Shown here piece by piece: positions 7,185 through 15,026 of a stretch of DNA of 64,000 bases. This stretch comes from a virus. Under the pieces are notes generated by a model. It was not told the origin of the DNA and searched no databases. It worked only from the letters and a program-made list of their open reading frames with translations. The stretch is taken from the IMG/VR virus record IMGVR_UViG_3300032236_001859, positions 1 to 64,000 of that record, one strand, 5' to 3'. The first letter of the stretch is position 1; each line of letters starts with the position of its first letter. Both the position numbers and the translations under genes were made by a program.

Positions 7185-7679
7185 TTATTTCGGGTTTGAA
7201 TCCCGACCAGCTTGTTCCCAACCCCGATCCCAGCCTTCGTGAAGCAGAGTACCCGTGGGATGCGGGTTCCCTGATCGCGGTCTCCCGGCTTCACGAGCCT
7301 TGGCTCCCCTGACCCCTGAATCCCTGATGACCTCCCAGGATATCCTGGAAGGCTTGCCAACATCCAGCCTGGGGTTCAGTGCCATCTCGATTGCAGCCTT
7401 GGCGTCATCTACGAGATCCCCAGTGGCCCCATTGCGGTCCATCCAGGCCACGAGGGCCTGAAGGGCGCGAAGCATGACGGCCTCGGAGCCATCACGGATG
7501 CAAATAGCATCGGGCTCAAAGGTGTCCATCCAGCTCTCCGGGGTCGTATAGGCCTCGACGAGGTGGAGGGCGTGATCGAAGTCTTCCTGGGGATCCACGA
7601 CGACACCGTAGTATCGACCATCGATTCCCCTGGCGACGACACGCCAAGCATTGGTTACGGGGTACTTTGGGGTCTCCAT
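7185..7679 (-). CDS. Hypothetical protein, 164 aa
   Basis: Not recognised. The acidic N-terminal two thirds (residues 1-110) look folded (RVVARGIDGRYYGVVVDPQEDFDHALHLVEAY), and the last 45 residues are Gly/Arg-rich and probably disordered. It is convergent with the STAS-like gene with no spacer at all between the two stop codons, and it starts 3 bases after the 491-residue gene ends, so it belongs to that transcript. Confidence 0.7.
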   Translation of the reverse strand: METPKYPVTNAWRVVARGIDGRYYGVVVDPQEDFDHALHLVEAYTTPESWMDTFEPDAICIRDGSEAVMLRALQALVAWMDRNGATGDLVDDAKAAIEMALNPRLDVGKPSRISWEVIRDSGVRGAKAREAGRPRSGNPHPTGTLLHEGWDRGWEQAGRDSNPK

Positions 7680-7682
7680 GTC

Positions 7683-9158
7683 TCAGGCCTGCGCCGGAGG
7701 TGTCACTGGGGCCTCAGCGGCGGCCTCTGGGGCCGCCACGGGCTCCTCGGCCTTCTTGGGTGCATTAGCGGCCTCAATGGTCACCAGGAACTCTCGTGTC
7801 TTCTCCAGGGCCTCATCGAGGAGGATATCGCCGACAAGGGGCTCCAATAGGGCTTGAAGCTGGGGTAGCGAGTTCTGGGCCTGACTGATCACGATGTTGC
7901 CCCAGTAGATGAGTTCGTGTTGCTCGGTGAGAGCAGCGGCCCCACCTGCGGCCTTGATGTCGGCGAGGACTTCGTCGATGACGGGGATGATTTCCCCAGC
8001 CATCTCGGATTCTGCGACAGGGATGGCCTCAGTCGTAATGGTGTGAACAACCTTCAGGGAGTTCACGGCACGGCGAGCCTCGTCTTCATCGAGTTGCATG
8101 TGGATCCAGGCGACAAGTTCAGCCATAGCGTTCTGCAGGCTTCCCTTGCGGTCCAGCATAGCCTTGAACTCAGGACTGGCCTCAGCGGCCTTGTTGACCT
8201 TGGCGTCGAGACGAGGTGATTTCAGGCAGGCGAGTTGGAGGGTGTTGTGGAGTCTCTCATTGTACTCGGCATGTGCAGCGGCCTCACGGATCTCGTCTTC
8301 CGATGGCAACTTGACCTCGGCGTAGAGCTTCGTGGCCAGTGCTGCGGCGATATCGAAAGTGATCCCACTCTTGATGCGGTCGAGAAGCCAGGCATCGAAT
8401 GATGGCTTGGGTTCCTCGACCTCCGACATCGCCAGGGCGTAGTCGGTCTGGAAGTTGGCTTTGTCCAGCGAGGCACACCGCTTCTTGGCTTCCGCCTCGA
8501 TTTCGGCTTCCTTCTTCTGCATGGCCTCATGCACCATGGATTTCACGGTATCGGCGTCATAGGCCCGTGTGGGGTCCAAGGTGAATGAGGGATCCCGCTT
8601 CCAGTTTGGACCCGGCTTCCAGGTGAGGTCTTCGATGAAGGCCTCCCGGATCCCGGCGAGCATCTTGCGCTCCTTGTCAGTCAACGAGACCTTGTCGTTT
8701 TCACCGACCTCGTCCACAGGGGAATCATGGACTTCAATCTTGAAGGGTGACTCGACTGCGATGGCACCCCCACCAGTTGAAGCCGCCACGGGAACGAACA
8801 AGAAGACATGCTTCCAGATCAGCTTGGCTGTTGGCAGCATGTAGAACTCGGTTCCAGTATCCCACCCAATGGGCTGATACGGGGAGTCCCCGTACTTCAC
8901 GAAGACAACCTTGTTCTGGATGATCGCCCCGGTCTGGCACCAGAACGTGCCGGCGCGGAGACGGGAGATCAAGATGCGCCCCTGCATACCGTGGCGAATG
9001 ATGCGAGTCAGGAACCGATAGAGATGAACCCGATTCAACTTGCCCTCAGCGATTTCCTCGGGCGTCTTGGTATCTGGCTTCAGGGCGTCGAAGACTTGCT
9101 TGCGCAGGGCTTCCTCGCGTGCCATGGATTCATCTTGGTTGACCTGGATCTCGCCCAT
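7683..9158 (-). CDS. Large acidic hypothetical protein, 491 aa
   Basis: Not recognised. The N-terminal ~110 residues mix helix and strand (RVHLYRFLTRIIRHGMQGR, then IGWDTGTEFYMLP). The middle, about 180-320, is charged and probably coiled-coil (MVHEAMQKKEAEIEAEAKKRC), and the end is an Ala/Pro/Glu tail like that of the MazG-like protein. No catalytic motif is visible, so a scaffold or structural role is possible. GAGGAGCGAGAT precedes the ATG, and a TTGACT element lies about 45 bases further upstream. Confidence 0.8.
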   Translation of the reverse strand: MGEIQVNQDESMAREEALRKQVFDALKPDTKTPEEIAEGKLNRVHLYRFLTRIIRHGMQGRILISRLRAGTFWCQTGAIIQNKVVFVKYGDSPYQPIGWDTGTEFYMLPTAKLIWKHVFLFVPVAASTGGGAIAVESPFKIEVHDSPVDEVGENDKVSLTDKERKMLAGIREAFIEDLTWKPGPNWKRDPSFTLDPTRAYDADTVKSMVHEAMQKKEAEIEAEAKKRCASLDKANFQTDYALAMSEVEEPKPSFDAWLLDRIKSGITFDIAAALATKLYAEVKLPSEDEIREAAAHAEYNERLHNTLQLACLKSPRLDAKVNKAAEASPEFKAMLDRKGSLQNAMAELVAWIHMQLDEDEARRAVNSLKVVHTITTEAIPVAESEMAGEIIPVIDEVLADIKAAGGAAALTEQHELIYWGNIVISQAQNSLPQLQALLEPLVGDILLDEALEKTREFLVTIEAANAPKKAEEPVAAPEAAAEAPVTPPAQA

Positions 9159-9189
9159 ATCTCGCTCCTCTGGTGGTGAGCGCCCAGTT

Positions 9190-9225
9190 TGATTCTGGTT
9201 TTCCCTGAGTCAACCCCGCCCTAAT
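9190..9225 (-). promoter_or_regulatory. Possible promoter (TTGACT) upstream of the 491-aa gene
   Basis: On the minus strand GGGTTGACTCAGGG lies in the 62-base gap. Seventeen bases on comes AAACTG, a poor -10. It lacks the GAGTAAA extension of the repeated motif, so confidence is low. Confidence 0.25.
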
Positions 9226-9889
9226 CCAGGCGATGTAGCAGCCATGTCTTCAGCATCGCCCACTTCATCTTGAGGCGAGACTTCAACCCTGGCTTGGCTG
9301 GGTTCTCATTTGGTGCGAGCTGGACAACTGCACCGGCAGCCTTGCTGGGCACCGATTTGGCAGCGGAGGCCTGGAGATGCTTATCCGTGATGGGCATCCT
9401 GGCGAGATCTCGCTTGGCCTGCGCGTTCCACATCTCGGACTGAATCGCGTTACGGAAATCATCACTGGTCTGCTCGGCTTCGAGGTGGATACCTTGCTTG
9501 GCGAACTGCTCGATGGCACGTGCCTTGGCGACATCGTCGAGTTCCTGCAAGGTGTCCTGGGCCTCTTCTGCATACTCCTCAAATGGTACCATGGGGCCGT
9601 TCTGCCCAAAGCACCGAGAGTATATCGCGATCATGCGATCCTCTCCACTGAGCACGTCTTCACTGGGAAGATTTAGATCTTCCTGGGTCCACATCTGTCG
9701 GGGTGGCGGCGCCCATATCTTGAACCCCCAGTGGCACAGGAGCTCACCGGTTTCCTGGCGCACCACGGCTTCGGCTTGGTCGCGTGCAGCGCCTTGATCC
9801 ACGGAATCCGTGTACACTGGGATGTAGATGACAACTTCGGTCAGAAACCTCTTGCGCGAGGTCATCGGTTCTTTTTGTGTGGCCACCAT
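9221..9889 (-). CDS. Hypothetical protein, 222 aa
   Basis: Not recognised. The N-terminal half (residues 10-75) alternates strand and helix (FLTEVVIYIPVYTDSVDQG). The middle is very acidic (FEEYAEEAQDTLQELDD) and the C-terminal 30 residues are basic (KSRLKMKWAMLKTWLLHRLD), giving marked charge polarity. Both MVATQ (9889) and MTSRK (9865) are usable starts. It overlaps the end of the zinc-ribbon gene by 28 bases from the upstream start. Confidence 0.75.
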   Translation of the reverse strand: MVATQKEPMTSRKRFLTEVVIYIPVYTDSVDQGAARDQAEAVVRQETGELLCHWGFKIWAPPPRQMWTQEDLNLPSEDVLSGEDRMIAIYSRCFGQNGPMVPFEEYAEEAQDTLQELDDVAKARAIEQFAKQGIHLEAEQTSDDFRNAIQSEMWNAQAKRDLARMPITDKHLQASAAKSVPSKAAGAVVQLAPNENPAKPGLKSRLKMKWAMLKTWLLHRLD

Positions 9890-10605
9890 CTTACCTCCAG
9901 ATCTTTATCATAGGTTGATTTTCTTACGATTCTTCCATCCCCGGGAGCATCGGGAGAAATATCCTTAGGGAACCGAGATCGCAGCGTGGGCTGCGCCTCA
10001 AACGACATATTGAGGTCTGAACAGTAGCCGCACAACACGGCGCCATTACTACTCCGTGACCCAATACCCGACGTAATCGTCTTTCCGCAACACGCACACT
10101 CCCCAGTTACGAAGAGCTGCCCGCATGGATCTCGCTGCAGCTGTATCTCCTCTAGGAGCTTCTTTTCACGAAGGATTTCGGCCATTGCAGACTTGACCAT
10201 AGAGAACTCTGCGGCTGTCATCTTGGCAGAACCAAGGAACCACCTGCCTCGAGGGGACTCCTCTGCCTCTTTTTTGAGGACCTCCGCTAGTTGTTTAGCG
10301 TTGGCCTCTTCCAGTCGTTTGAAGTAGTGATCCTCCTCTTCCCTTTGTTTATCGCGGTGAGCCTTCTCTATCCGCTTAGCGCGGTTGGCTTCCTCTACTG
10401 CACGCCCAACCTGTTTTGGGGGTTCCATCGCTGGAGCATACTCAGGGTACCCATTCGAGATTCGATGCAGCCAGGCATCGATACTGACAGCCTCGGAGCC
10501 ATCAACACGTCGAACCGACTCTATGTTTACAGTCGGTTTATTGGCTGCCTTGATGTCAGTGAATGCACGCTCGACGAAGTCATCCTCAAATCTTTTTTCG
10601 GTCAT
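9862..10605 (-). CDS. Coiled-coil protein with zinc ribbon, 247 aa
   Basis: A long charged helical region (residues about 68-155, AKRIEKAHRDKQREEEDHYF...) precedes a CACCGK...LCGYC cysteine cluster at about 173-196, typical of a zinc ribbon. No enzyme motif is visible. A metal-stabilised nucleic-acid or protein-binding role is likely. It overlaps the next gene upstream by 20 bases in another frame. Confidence 0.75.
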   Translation of the reverse strand: MTEKRFEDDFVERAFTDIKAANKPTVNIESVRRVDGSEAVSIDAWLHRISNGYPEYAPAMEPPKQVGRAVEEANRAKRIEKAHRDKQREEEDHYFKRLEEANAKQLAEVLKKEAEESPRGRWFLGSAKMTAAEFSMVKSAMAEILREKKLLEEIQLQRDPCGQLFVTGECACCGKTITSGIGSRSSNGAVLCGYCSDLNMSFEAQPTLRSRFPKDISPDAPGDGRIVRKSTYDKDLEVRWWPHKKNR

Positions 10606-10840
10606 TGGGGACCTCCACTCGCGTTATCGTGATCCCCCACTTGGCCTGAAACGCGGCCTCGTCGCGGACCTGTTGATCCAGGTTCGCCAGGGTCTTCTTT
10701 TCGGCATCAATCCTGGCGAGCACTCTTGCACGCCGAATCGTGACGTCGTTGTCTGATAACCCCAGGTAGGTCCTGGGGCTTAGATTGCAGTTGTTTGCCC
10801 AGATAGTCGACATAGGCACTACACATATTTTTGCAGACAT
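10586..10840 (-). CDS. Small hypothetical protein, 84 aa, overlapping its upstream gene
   Basis: A textbook ribosome-binding site (AAAGGAG, 7-base spacing) fixes the ATG at 10840. The frame shares 134 bases with the 3' end of the gene at 10707-11309 in a different frame. The product is a short helical protein (RRARVLARIDAEKKTLANLDQQV) ending basic. No family is recognised. Both overlapping frames look like real protein, which is uncommon at this length. Confidence 0.65.
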   Translation of the reverse strand: MSAKICVVPMSTIWANNCNLSPRTYLGLSDNDVTIRRARVLARIDAEKKTLANLDQQVRDEAAFQAKWGITITRVEVPNDRKKI

Positions 10841-11309
10841 CTCTGATCTCCTTTAGATCGAGGCGTTCCTCCCATGTGGCATGCCTGACCCAGGAACGCC
10901 ACGTCGACCACGGTGTGGTGTGGATGGGTGCCGCGAAGGCCGGATTGCCTCTGATGTTCTTGTGGAACTTGATGACAACGTGGCGCCCCGTGGTGACGAC
11001 CTCGAGGACAAAGCGTCGACTCGGCCCCTTGGTGAAGATATCCCCGGGTTGAGGGAACACATTGGGATCCCTGATCGCGGGATCCTGGGCACCAGGCTTG
11101 AACAAGGGGTACTGGGGATCGCTGACCAGAGTCCAGTTCTGGACTTCATCCCAGAGCCGATGCCGGACCTTGAGATCCCTGTTATCCCTGACCTGGGCCT
11201 TCTTACCCGTGATGGACACCACGGTGTACTCTGTACCCCTCGAGGACTTCCAGACCTGACCGTGATGAAAACTACTGACGCGCTCGTCAGGTATCCCCGT
11301 GATCAGCAT
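10707..11309 (-). CDS. Hypothetical protein, 200 aa
   Basis: ATG 11309 is chosen because GGGAG sits 7 bases upstream. The product opens with a probable beta-rich domain (HHGQVWKSSRGTEYTVVSITGKKAQVRD), has another strand-rich stretch (RRFVLEVVTTGRHVVIKFHK) and ends with a basic Gln/Arg-rich tail that lies inside the overlap with the 84-residue gene. KOW- or SH3-like small barrels often look like this, but I cannot name a family. Confidence 0.7.
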   Translation of the reverse strand: MLITGIPDERVSSFHHGQVWKSSRGTEYTVVSITGKKAQVRDNRDLKVRHRLWDEVQNWTLVSDPQYPLFKPGAQDPAIRDPNVFPQPGDIFTKGPSRRFVLEVVTTGRHVVIKFHKNIRGNPAFAAPIHTTPWSTWRSWVRHATWEERLDLKEIRDVCKNMCSAYVDYLGKQLQSKPQDLPGVIRQRRHDSACKSARQD

Positions 11310-11593
11310 GGCTTTCTCCCAGGACCCACGAAGAAATGATGGATACTCGACCACTTCATGACCACGCAGGGGTTCCCACGGTAGACCCCCTTGTAGTAAC
11401 TCACTGCCCAATCATCGCTCAGGCAGAGCCCGTATTTGCGGCCATACTTGTTGGCCTCCATCCACGCCTTGAGATCCTCTTTGTCCGCGTACTTCACGAA
11501 GGTGCGGTAGGTGATCTCCCTGGAGCCGTCATCGAAGGCGGCGACGTGGCGACCACAGGCCCCCACGCAGGTTCCGACTAAGCGGTATCTCAT
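11303..11593 (-). CDS. Small hypothetical protein, 96 aa
   Basis: ATG 11593 follows AGGAAA at 5 bases and overlaps the end of the thymidylate kinase gene by 4 bases, so translation is coupled. The product has two Cys in TCVGACGRH and a Trp/Tyr-rich C-terminal half (DDWAVSYYKGVYRGNP...). No family is recognised. Confidence 0.7.
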   Translation of the reverse strand: MRYRLVGTCVGACGRHVAAFDDGSREITYRTFVKYADKEDLKAWMEANKYGRKYGLCLSDDWAVSYYKGVYRGNPCVVMKWSSIHHFFVGPGRKPC

Positions 11594-12297
11594 CGGGTTT
11601 CCTCGATTTCTTCCAACCATGGGAGTTCAGCGAAGATGGCTTCGACGACCTGCCGAGGGCTCATGTCCCCGACATCCAGGGATGATTTCTTAAACGGGTG
11701 ATCACTGATATGGGGGACTAAGGCTTCGGCGTGTTCATACCCGGTATCGACCCGAGAACGAAATCCGTCATCAGCGGATTCAAACCGATCCTTTCCACGA
11801 TCACCGACTAGGCGGGCACGGCGGATCTCAGGGGATGCCTTCAAGAACACATAGTGGATCACCTGGTCAACTGGGATGTACTTCTCAAGCAACCACTCCG
11901 TGGTTGATCTCACGAGTTCCAGGGGAACCCCGTTGCCATAACACTGATAGGCCACCGTGCTTGGCCACAGGCGATCCACGATGACGGTGTAACCGAGATC
12001 GAGAAACTTTCGGATCTCAGCCATGAGTTCTGAACGCGCGGCTAGGAACCCGAAGAACAGGGTGGCGACCTCTGCCTTCTGTTTAGAATCCAGCAACAGC
12101 TTTCGGAGTTCCTCACCAAGTGGGGTGGATCCAGGATCCCGGAGAACCTTGACCTTATCCATCACAGTGACCTGCCAGGGCGTAACGGATTGTTCGAGGA
12201 CACACTTCGGGGTCACCAAGTATTCAGCCAGGTTCTTACAGGCCAGGCTTTTCCCCACGCCGTCTGGGCCACATATCACTATTAGTTTTGAAGTCAT
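11590..12297 (-). CDS. tmk: Thymidylate kinase-like enzyme
   Basis: A 235-residue P-loop kinase. GPDGVGKS at 10-17 is the Walker A, VIVDRLWPS carries the Asp-Arg of the thymidylate kinase DR[FYW] motif, and the LVGDRGKDRFE region matches the LID. Thymidylate kinase phosphorylates dTMP to dTDP; phage copies raise dTTP for replication. Length is close to bacterial Tmk (about 210) with a slightly longer C-terminus. The ATG overlaps the stop of the HNH-type gene by 4 bases. A related deoxynucleoside monophosphate kinase with other specificity is possible. Confidence 0.8.
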   Translation of the reverse strand: MTSKLIVICGPDGVGKSLACKNLAEYLVTPKCVLEQSVTPWQVTVMDKVKVLRDPGSTPLGEELRKLLLDSKQKAEVATLFFGFLAARSELMAEIRKFLDLGYTVIVDRLWPSTVAYQCYGNGVPLELVRSTTEWLLEKYIPVDQVIHYVFLKASPEIRRARLVGDRGKDRFESADDGFRSRVDTGYEHAEALVPHISDHPFKKSSLDVGDMSPRQVVEAIFAELPWLEEIEETR

Positions 12298-12935
12298 ATC
12301 TTCTTCTTTCTGGTTGATATTACTGGGTAAAACAGTTCGGGTGGTCTTACACCCTTACTGTATCGTTTCTGTAGCGCTTGCCTCGATACACCGAGGTACA
12401 ATGCAACTTGCCAAAGGAAAGTTTCCCTTCCTTCATAGATAACTCTAATGCAGTTAGTGCGGTTCCTGGCCTGGTCTCGCAAGGGTATCCAACAACAGTT
12501 TTCAGGGGAATACCCCTTCAGATTATCTATTCTTTCCAGCGACAACCCTGGCTTCCACGTAGGCCCCATGTCAGCCTCAAACATTGCGAAGTCGTCCCAA
12601 CGTGGGCATATCGTAATACCCCTACTAAGGTAGTCCTTGTCCATGGCACAACGATGCCGCATCGCTCTCCATTTCTTGTAGAGTGGAGTCCCGTGCCGCC
12701 CGTGAGATAGCTTAAAGTTCCTGGCCCTTTCTATGGATTTTTCTCTACCCACACACCCGCACGAAACATAGTAGCCTTGGCGCAAGTCCTTGCCACGCGC
12801 AGAGAACTCCTTCCCGCATGCGCCACACTTGCAATGCCAGCGGCGATCCCCTCCCTTACAAAGCTCCCCCTTGGAGATCACTGTTACGTGTGCGATGGTC
12901 TTTCCGACCATATCGATGGATTTACGGTTGCTCAT
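12294..12935 (-). CDS. HNH/AP2-type homing endonuclease with zinc ribbon
   Basis: The N-terminus holds a zinc ribbon (WHCKCGACGKEF and SCGC). The body matches the phage HNH variant family: a conserved LYKKWRAMRHRC helix, ITICPRWDDFAMFEADMG, and LSLERIDNLKGYSPENCCW followed by Gln/Asn-rich QARNRTNC. A C-terminal helix-turn-helix-like end (LGVSRQALQKRY) probably binds DNA. Such genes are mobile and cut allelic sites. ATG 12935 (MSNRK) has no ribosome-binding site, so translation probably relies on coupling to the short frame just upstream. It sits between tmk and the gene at 12999, joined at both ends by overlapping codons. Confidence 0.75.
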   Translation of the reverse strand: MSNRKSIDMVGKTIAHVTVISKGELCKGGDRRWHCKCGACGKEFSARGKDLRQGYYVSCGCVGREKSIERARNFKLSHGRHGTPLYKKWRAMRHRCAMDKDYLSRGITICPRWDDFAMFEADMGPTWKPGLSLERIDNLKGYSPENCCWIPLRDQARNRTNCIRVIYEGRETFLWQVALYLGVSRQALQKRYSKGVRPPELFYPVISTRKKKI

Positions 12936-13002
12936 GCTTAGATGGTGCTGATGGGTACAAATAAGCAACTGTCTGAAGAGTGCGGCCATCTGCTACGATC
13001 AT
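12922..13002 (-). CDS. Possible 26-aa leader or gene remnant upstream of the HNH gene
   Basis: ATG 13002 overlaps the preceding gene's stop (ATGA) and has GGAGG at 9-base spacing, a better start signal than that of the endonuclease it runs into. The 26-residue product (MIVADGRTLQTVAYLYPSAP...) ends inside the first codons of the HNH gene. It may be a coupling leader, or the stump of a gene displaced by insertion of the endonuclease. Confidence 0.4.
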   Translation of the reverse strand: MIVADGRTLQTVAYLYPSAPSKHEQP

Positions 13003-13382
13003 TGAATAAAACCTCCATGAATGAGGGGTTTGGAATACGGGCGAATCGCGAGCACTGGGGTCTTCACTCCCACGATGTGCATGCGTAGAGCGAGGTGCCG
13101 CGCACTAAACGTGACAACACCTCCGTTGTGCCGATAGCACGTCGGGCGCTTGTATCGCGTGAAACTGATGAAGACACCACCCTCGGTACGCTCGATGGCG
13201 TAATGGGTGAGGTGGTGGTCATGCCGGGGGCCCAGGGCACGCTGGATGCGTTCCGTGGTCGGGGAGATCTCGGCACCCTCGATCCAGGCCTTGGCGGCCT
13301 CATGGATCAAGTAATCGTTGATGTCACCTGTGGCCACACAGCACGCCCCGGTGTCTTCAGCGCGGATAACAACTGAGTTCAT
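12999..13382 (-). CDS. Hypothetical protein, 127 aa
   Basis: ATG 13382 follows GGAGGA closely. The product is a compact alpha/beta protein with several His and Cys (LGPRHDHHLTHYAIE in the middle) that could bind metal. No family is recognised. It lies directly after a terminator, so it is probably the first gene of the transcript carrying the HNH gene and tmk. Confidence 0.75.
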   Translation of the reverse strand: MNSVVIRAEDTGACCVATGDINDYLIHEAAKAWIEGAEISPTTERIQRALGPRHDHHLTHYAIERTEGGVFISFTRYKRPTCYRHNGGVVTFSARHLALRMHIVGVKTPVLAIRPYSKPLIHGGFIQ

Positions 13383-13395
13383 ATTTCCTCCATGA

Positions 13396-13432
13396 ACAAA
13401 AAGAAACGTCGGCGTGCAGAGCACACCGACGT
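13396..13432 (-). terminator. Intrinsic terminator
   Basis: An 11-bp stem with one G-T pair (arms 13406-13416 and 13422-13432, ACGTCGG core) followed on the minus strand by TTCTTTTTGTTC. It lies past the stop of the 113-residue gene and ends that short transcript. Confidence 0.85.
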
Positions 13433-13458
13433 CATGGGACACCTAATGAAAGATGGCC

Positions 13459-13800
13459 TCAAAACTTTGTGGTCGCCGGAGCACCGACCTGAGGGGGTTC
13501 CTCCTCGACTTTGTCCTTGACATCGGAATCCGAACCTGCCTCAGGCACCTTAATGCCGGCGGCAGCAAAGGAAGTCGACAGGGCATCCACCAGGGGTTCT
13601 TCCTTGGTGAACGTGGCGCCATGCTTGATGTGGAGAACAACTTGCTTGCCACCATCGAGGGTGAGCAGCAGGGTGTTGGCGTTGATGAACGAGAAGCGAC
13701 CCTGCAACAATGCGGTGCGCGCGGATTCCGTGCAGACCTCGATGTTGTTGGGGGTGCGGCCACCGGGGTTCAGTGTACCGGTACGCAAGAAGTTTACCAT
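13459..13800 (-). CDS. Hypothetical protein, 113 aa
   Basis: ATG 13800 follows GGAG at 5 bases. The product reads like a small beta-rich domain (RFSFINANTLLLTLDGGKQVVLHIKHGA) with an acidic, probably disordered C-terminal third. It forms a single-gene transcript between a promoter-like motif (13846-13873) and a terminator (13396-13432), so it is probably expressed independently and perhaps highly. No family is recognised. Confidence 0.75.
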   Translation of the reverse strand: MVNFLRTGTLNPGGRTPNNIEVCTESARTALLQGRFSFINANTLLLTLDGGKQVVLHIKHGATFTKEEPLVDALSTSFAAAGIKVPEAGSDSDVKDKVEEEPPQVGAPATTKF

Positions 13801-13845
13801 GTGGACTCCAGAGTGTTGTGCTGACTTGCAGCGGGTGATGACAGG

Positions 13846-13873
13846 ATTCTGTAGCGGTTTACTCTCAGTCAAG
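13846..13873 (-). promoter_or_regulatory. Promoter-like motif, CTTGACT-NN-GAGTAAA type
   Basis: On the minus strand CTTGACT-GA-GAGTAAAC, then CAGAAT as a -10 at 15-base spacing, about 45 bases before the 113-residue gene. It is one of four copies in the window. The 18-base palindrome AGTCCCCAC/GTGGGGACT (13872-13889) abuts and slightly overlaps the -35 and could be an operator. Confidence 0.55.
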
Positions 13874-13888
13874 TCCCCACGTGGGGAC

Positions 13889-14461
13889 TCACTTCCTCGC
13901 CTTGCCGATTAAGTTCTGTGCGATGACTTGAGCAGTGAGATCTGGAGCCGCGGTGACCGCATCCCGGATCTCAGCGATGTCGAAACGTGCGCCGAGACCA
14001 AGGTTTGATATAACCGCGAATACCGCGGATACCTTGGTGTCGTACCCAAGGGTGTCCTTGGATTGGAACCGAGACTGTAGGGTGTCCACGAGTTTCTTGG
14101 CACCCGTGGGGCCGAATCCCTTGGCCAGCTTCGATAGCTTGGCGACATCCCCCTTGGCCACGGCATCAATGATCACCGCGGGGTCCACCGCAGTGGCCAA
14201 GCGATGCGCGGTGCGTGCACCGATGCCATCGACCTCCATGAGTTCAATGGCGAGTCGGCGGGACTCGGGTCGATTGAACCCGAAGAGAACCTGGCCCTGG
14301 TCAGTGATGTGATGGTAGACCCAATACTCGTAACTCTTGCCTTCGTTGGCAATGAAGTCCTGAATGGGGCGCACCACGGAGTACCCTACCCCACTGTCAG
14401 TGCGCAGGATGATTTCCGTGGCAGAGGCGATGAGGCAGAAGCCATTGATGTATGCGATCAT
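13889..14461 (-). CDS. ruvA: Holliday junction branch-migration protein RuvA
   Basis: The 190-residue protein aligns with RuvA along its length. An N-terminal OB-fold (MIAYINGFCLIASATEIILR, then VGYSVV) is followed by tandem helix-hairpin-helix motifs (VDGIGARTAHRLA and LAKGFGPTGAKKLVDTL, about residues 76-137) and a short C-terminal domain (about 145-190) that in RuvA contacts RuvB. RuvA tetramers bind four-way junctions and load RuvB rings. A RuvB gene lies 15 kb away in this window. The length is near E. coli RuvA (203). Its stop is followed directly by an 18-base palindrome. Confidence 0.85.
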   Translation of the reverse strand: MIAYINGFCLIASATEIILRTDSGVGYSVVRPIQDFIANEGKSYEYWVYHHITDQGQVLFGFNRPESRRLAIELMEVDGIGARTAHRLATAVDPAVIIDAVAKGDVAKLSKLAKGFGPTGAKKLVDTLQSRFQSKDTLGYDTKVSAVFAVISNLGLGARFDIAEIRDAVTAAPDLTAQVIAQNLIGKARK

Positions 14462-14465
14462 GTTT

Positions 14466-14999
14466 TCACCAGGGTTTGTTGAGATGGTTGGCGTTGGCGG
14501 GCCGGCTGACGAGCTCGCCCTTCAGGAAGTCGGATCCATTGGAACCCATATTGTTGCAGGGCACCTCGAGAAAGTCCTCGAGGTTCTTGTCGATGAGATT
14601 GAATGCTCTACGCGCATACCGGAGAGCACCGCGTGACGACACCGAGTTGCACTGGAATATCGGGCAGGTTACCCCCTCGCATCTCGCGGCCTGCATGAAC
14701 CCTGCATCTGAGTATGAACTGTAATCCGTGGTCTGATATTCACGCACACCTAAATAGATCGTGGCATTCCAGTGCTTCCCTCCGAAATCAGAAGGCTTCT
14801 CACCGGTGATTGCTGCGAGATCGCAGACCTCAATTGCGGCCAGGATTGCCTCGTGGTGGATACCACCTACCCTCCCGATGAAGTAGAACTCGGATCCCGA
14901 ATCAGATGACACCAATTCTACCTTGCATGGTTTCGTGGGCAGCGGGCCGAGTTCCTCGATGAGGTTGGTGTACCGGATATCAGGCAGAGTTGCTGGCAT
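14466..14999 (-). CDS. Hypothetical protein, 177 aa, CxxxCP[IV]FQ family
   Basis: Not recognised. The N-terminal half is probably alpha/beta (KVELVSSDSGSEFYFIGRVGG). A CEGVTCPIFQCNS motif at about 105-117 resembles CRTCPVFQVLS in the 236-residue neighbour at 15027, with similar helical sequence after it, so the two may be diverged duplicates. It lies 4 bases upstream of ruvA in the same transcript. Confidence 0.75.
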   Translation of the reverse strand: MPATLPDIRYTNLIEELGPLPTKPCKVELVSSDSGSEFYFIGRVGGIHHEAILAAIEVCDLAAITGEKPSDFGGKHWNATIYLGVREYQTTDYSSYSDAGFMQAARCEGVTCPIFQCNSVSSRGALRYARRAFNLIDKNLEDFLEVPCNNMGSNGSDFLKGELVSRPANANHLNKPW

Positions 15000-15026
15000 T
15001 GCAGGCTCCCTGTGTCGCTGTCTGTT

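Noticed and set aside
6749-7363. 204-residue minus-strand open frame antisense to the STAS-like gene
   Set aside because: Ser/Arg-rich, no ribosome-binding site, and it crosses the end of the 164-residue gene; the plus-strand frame has a good start and domain-like sequence.
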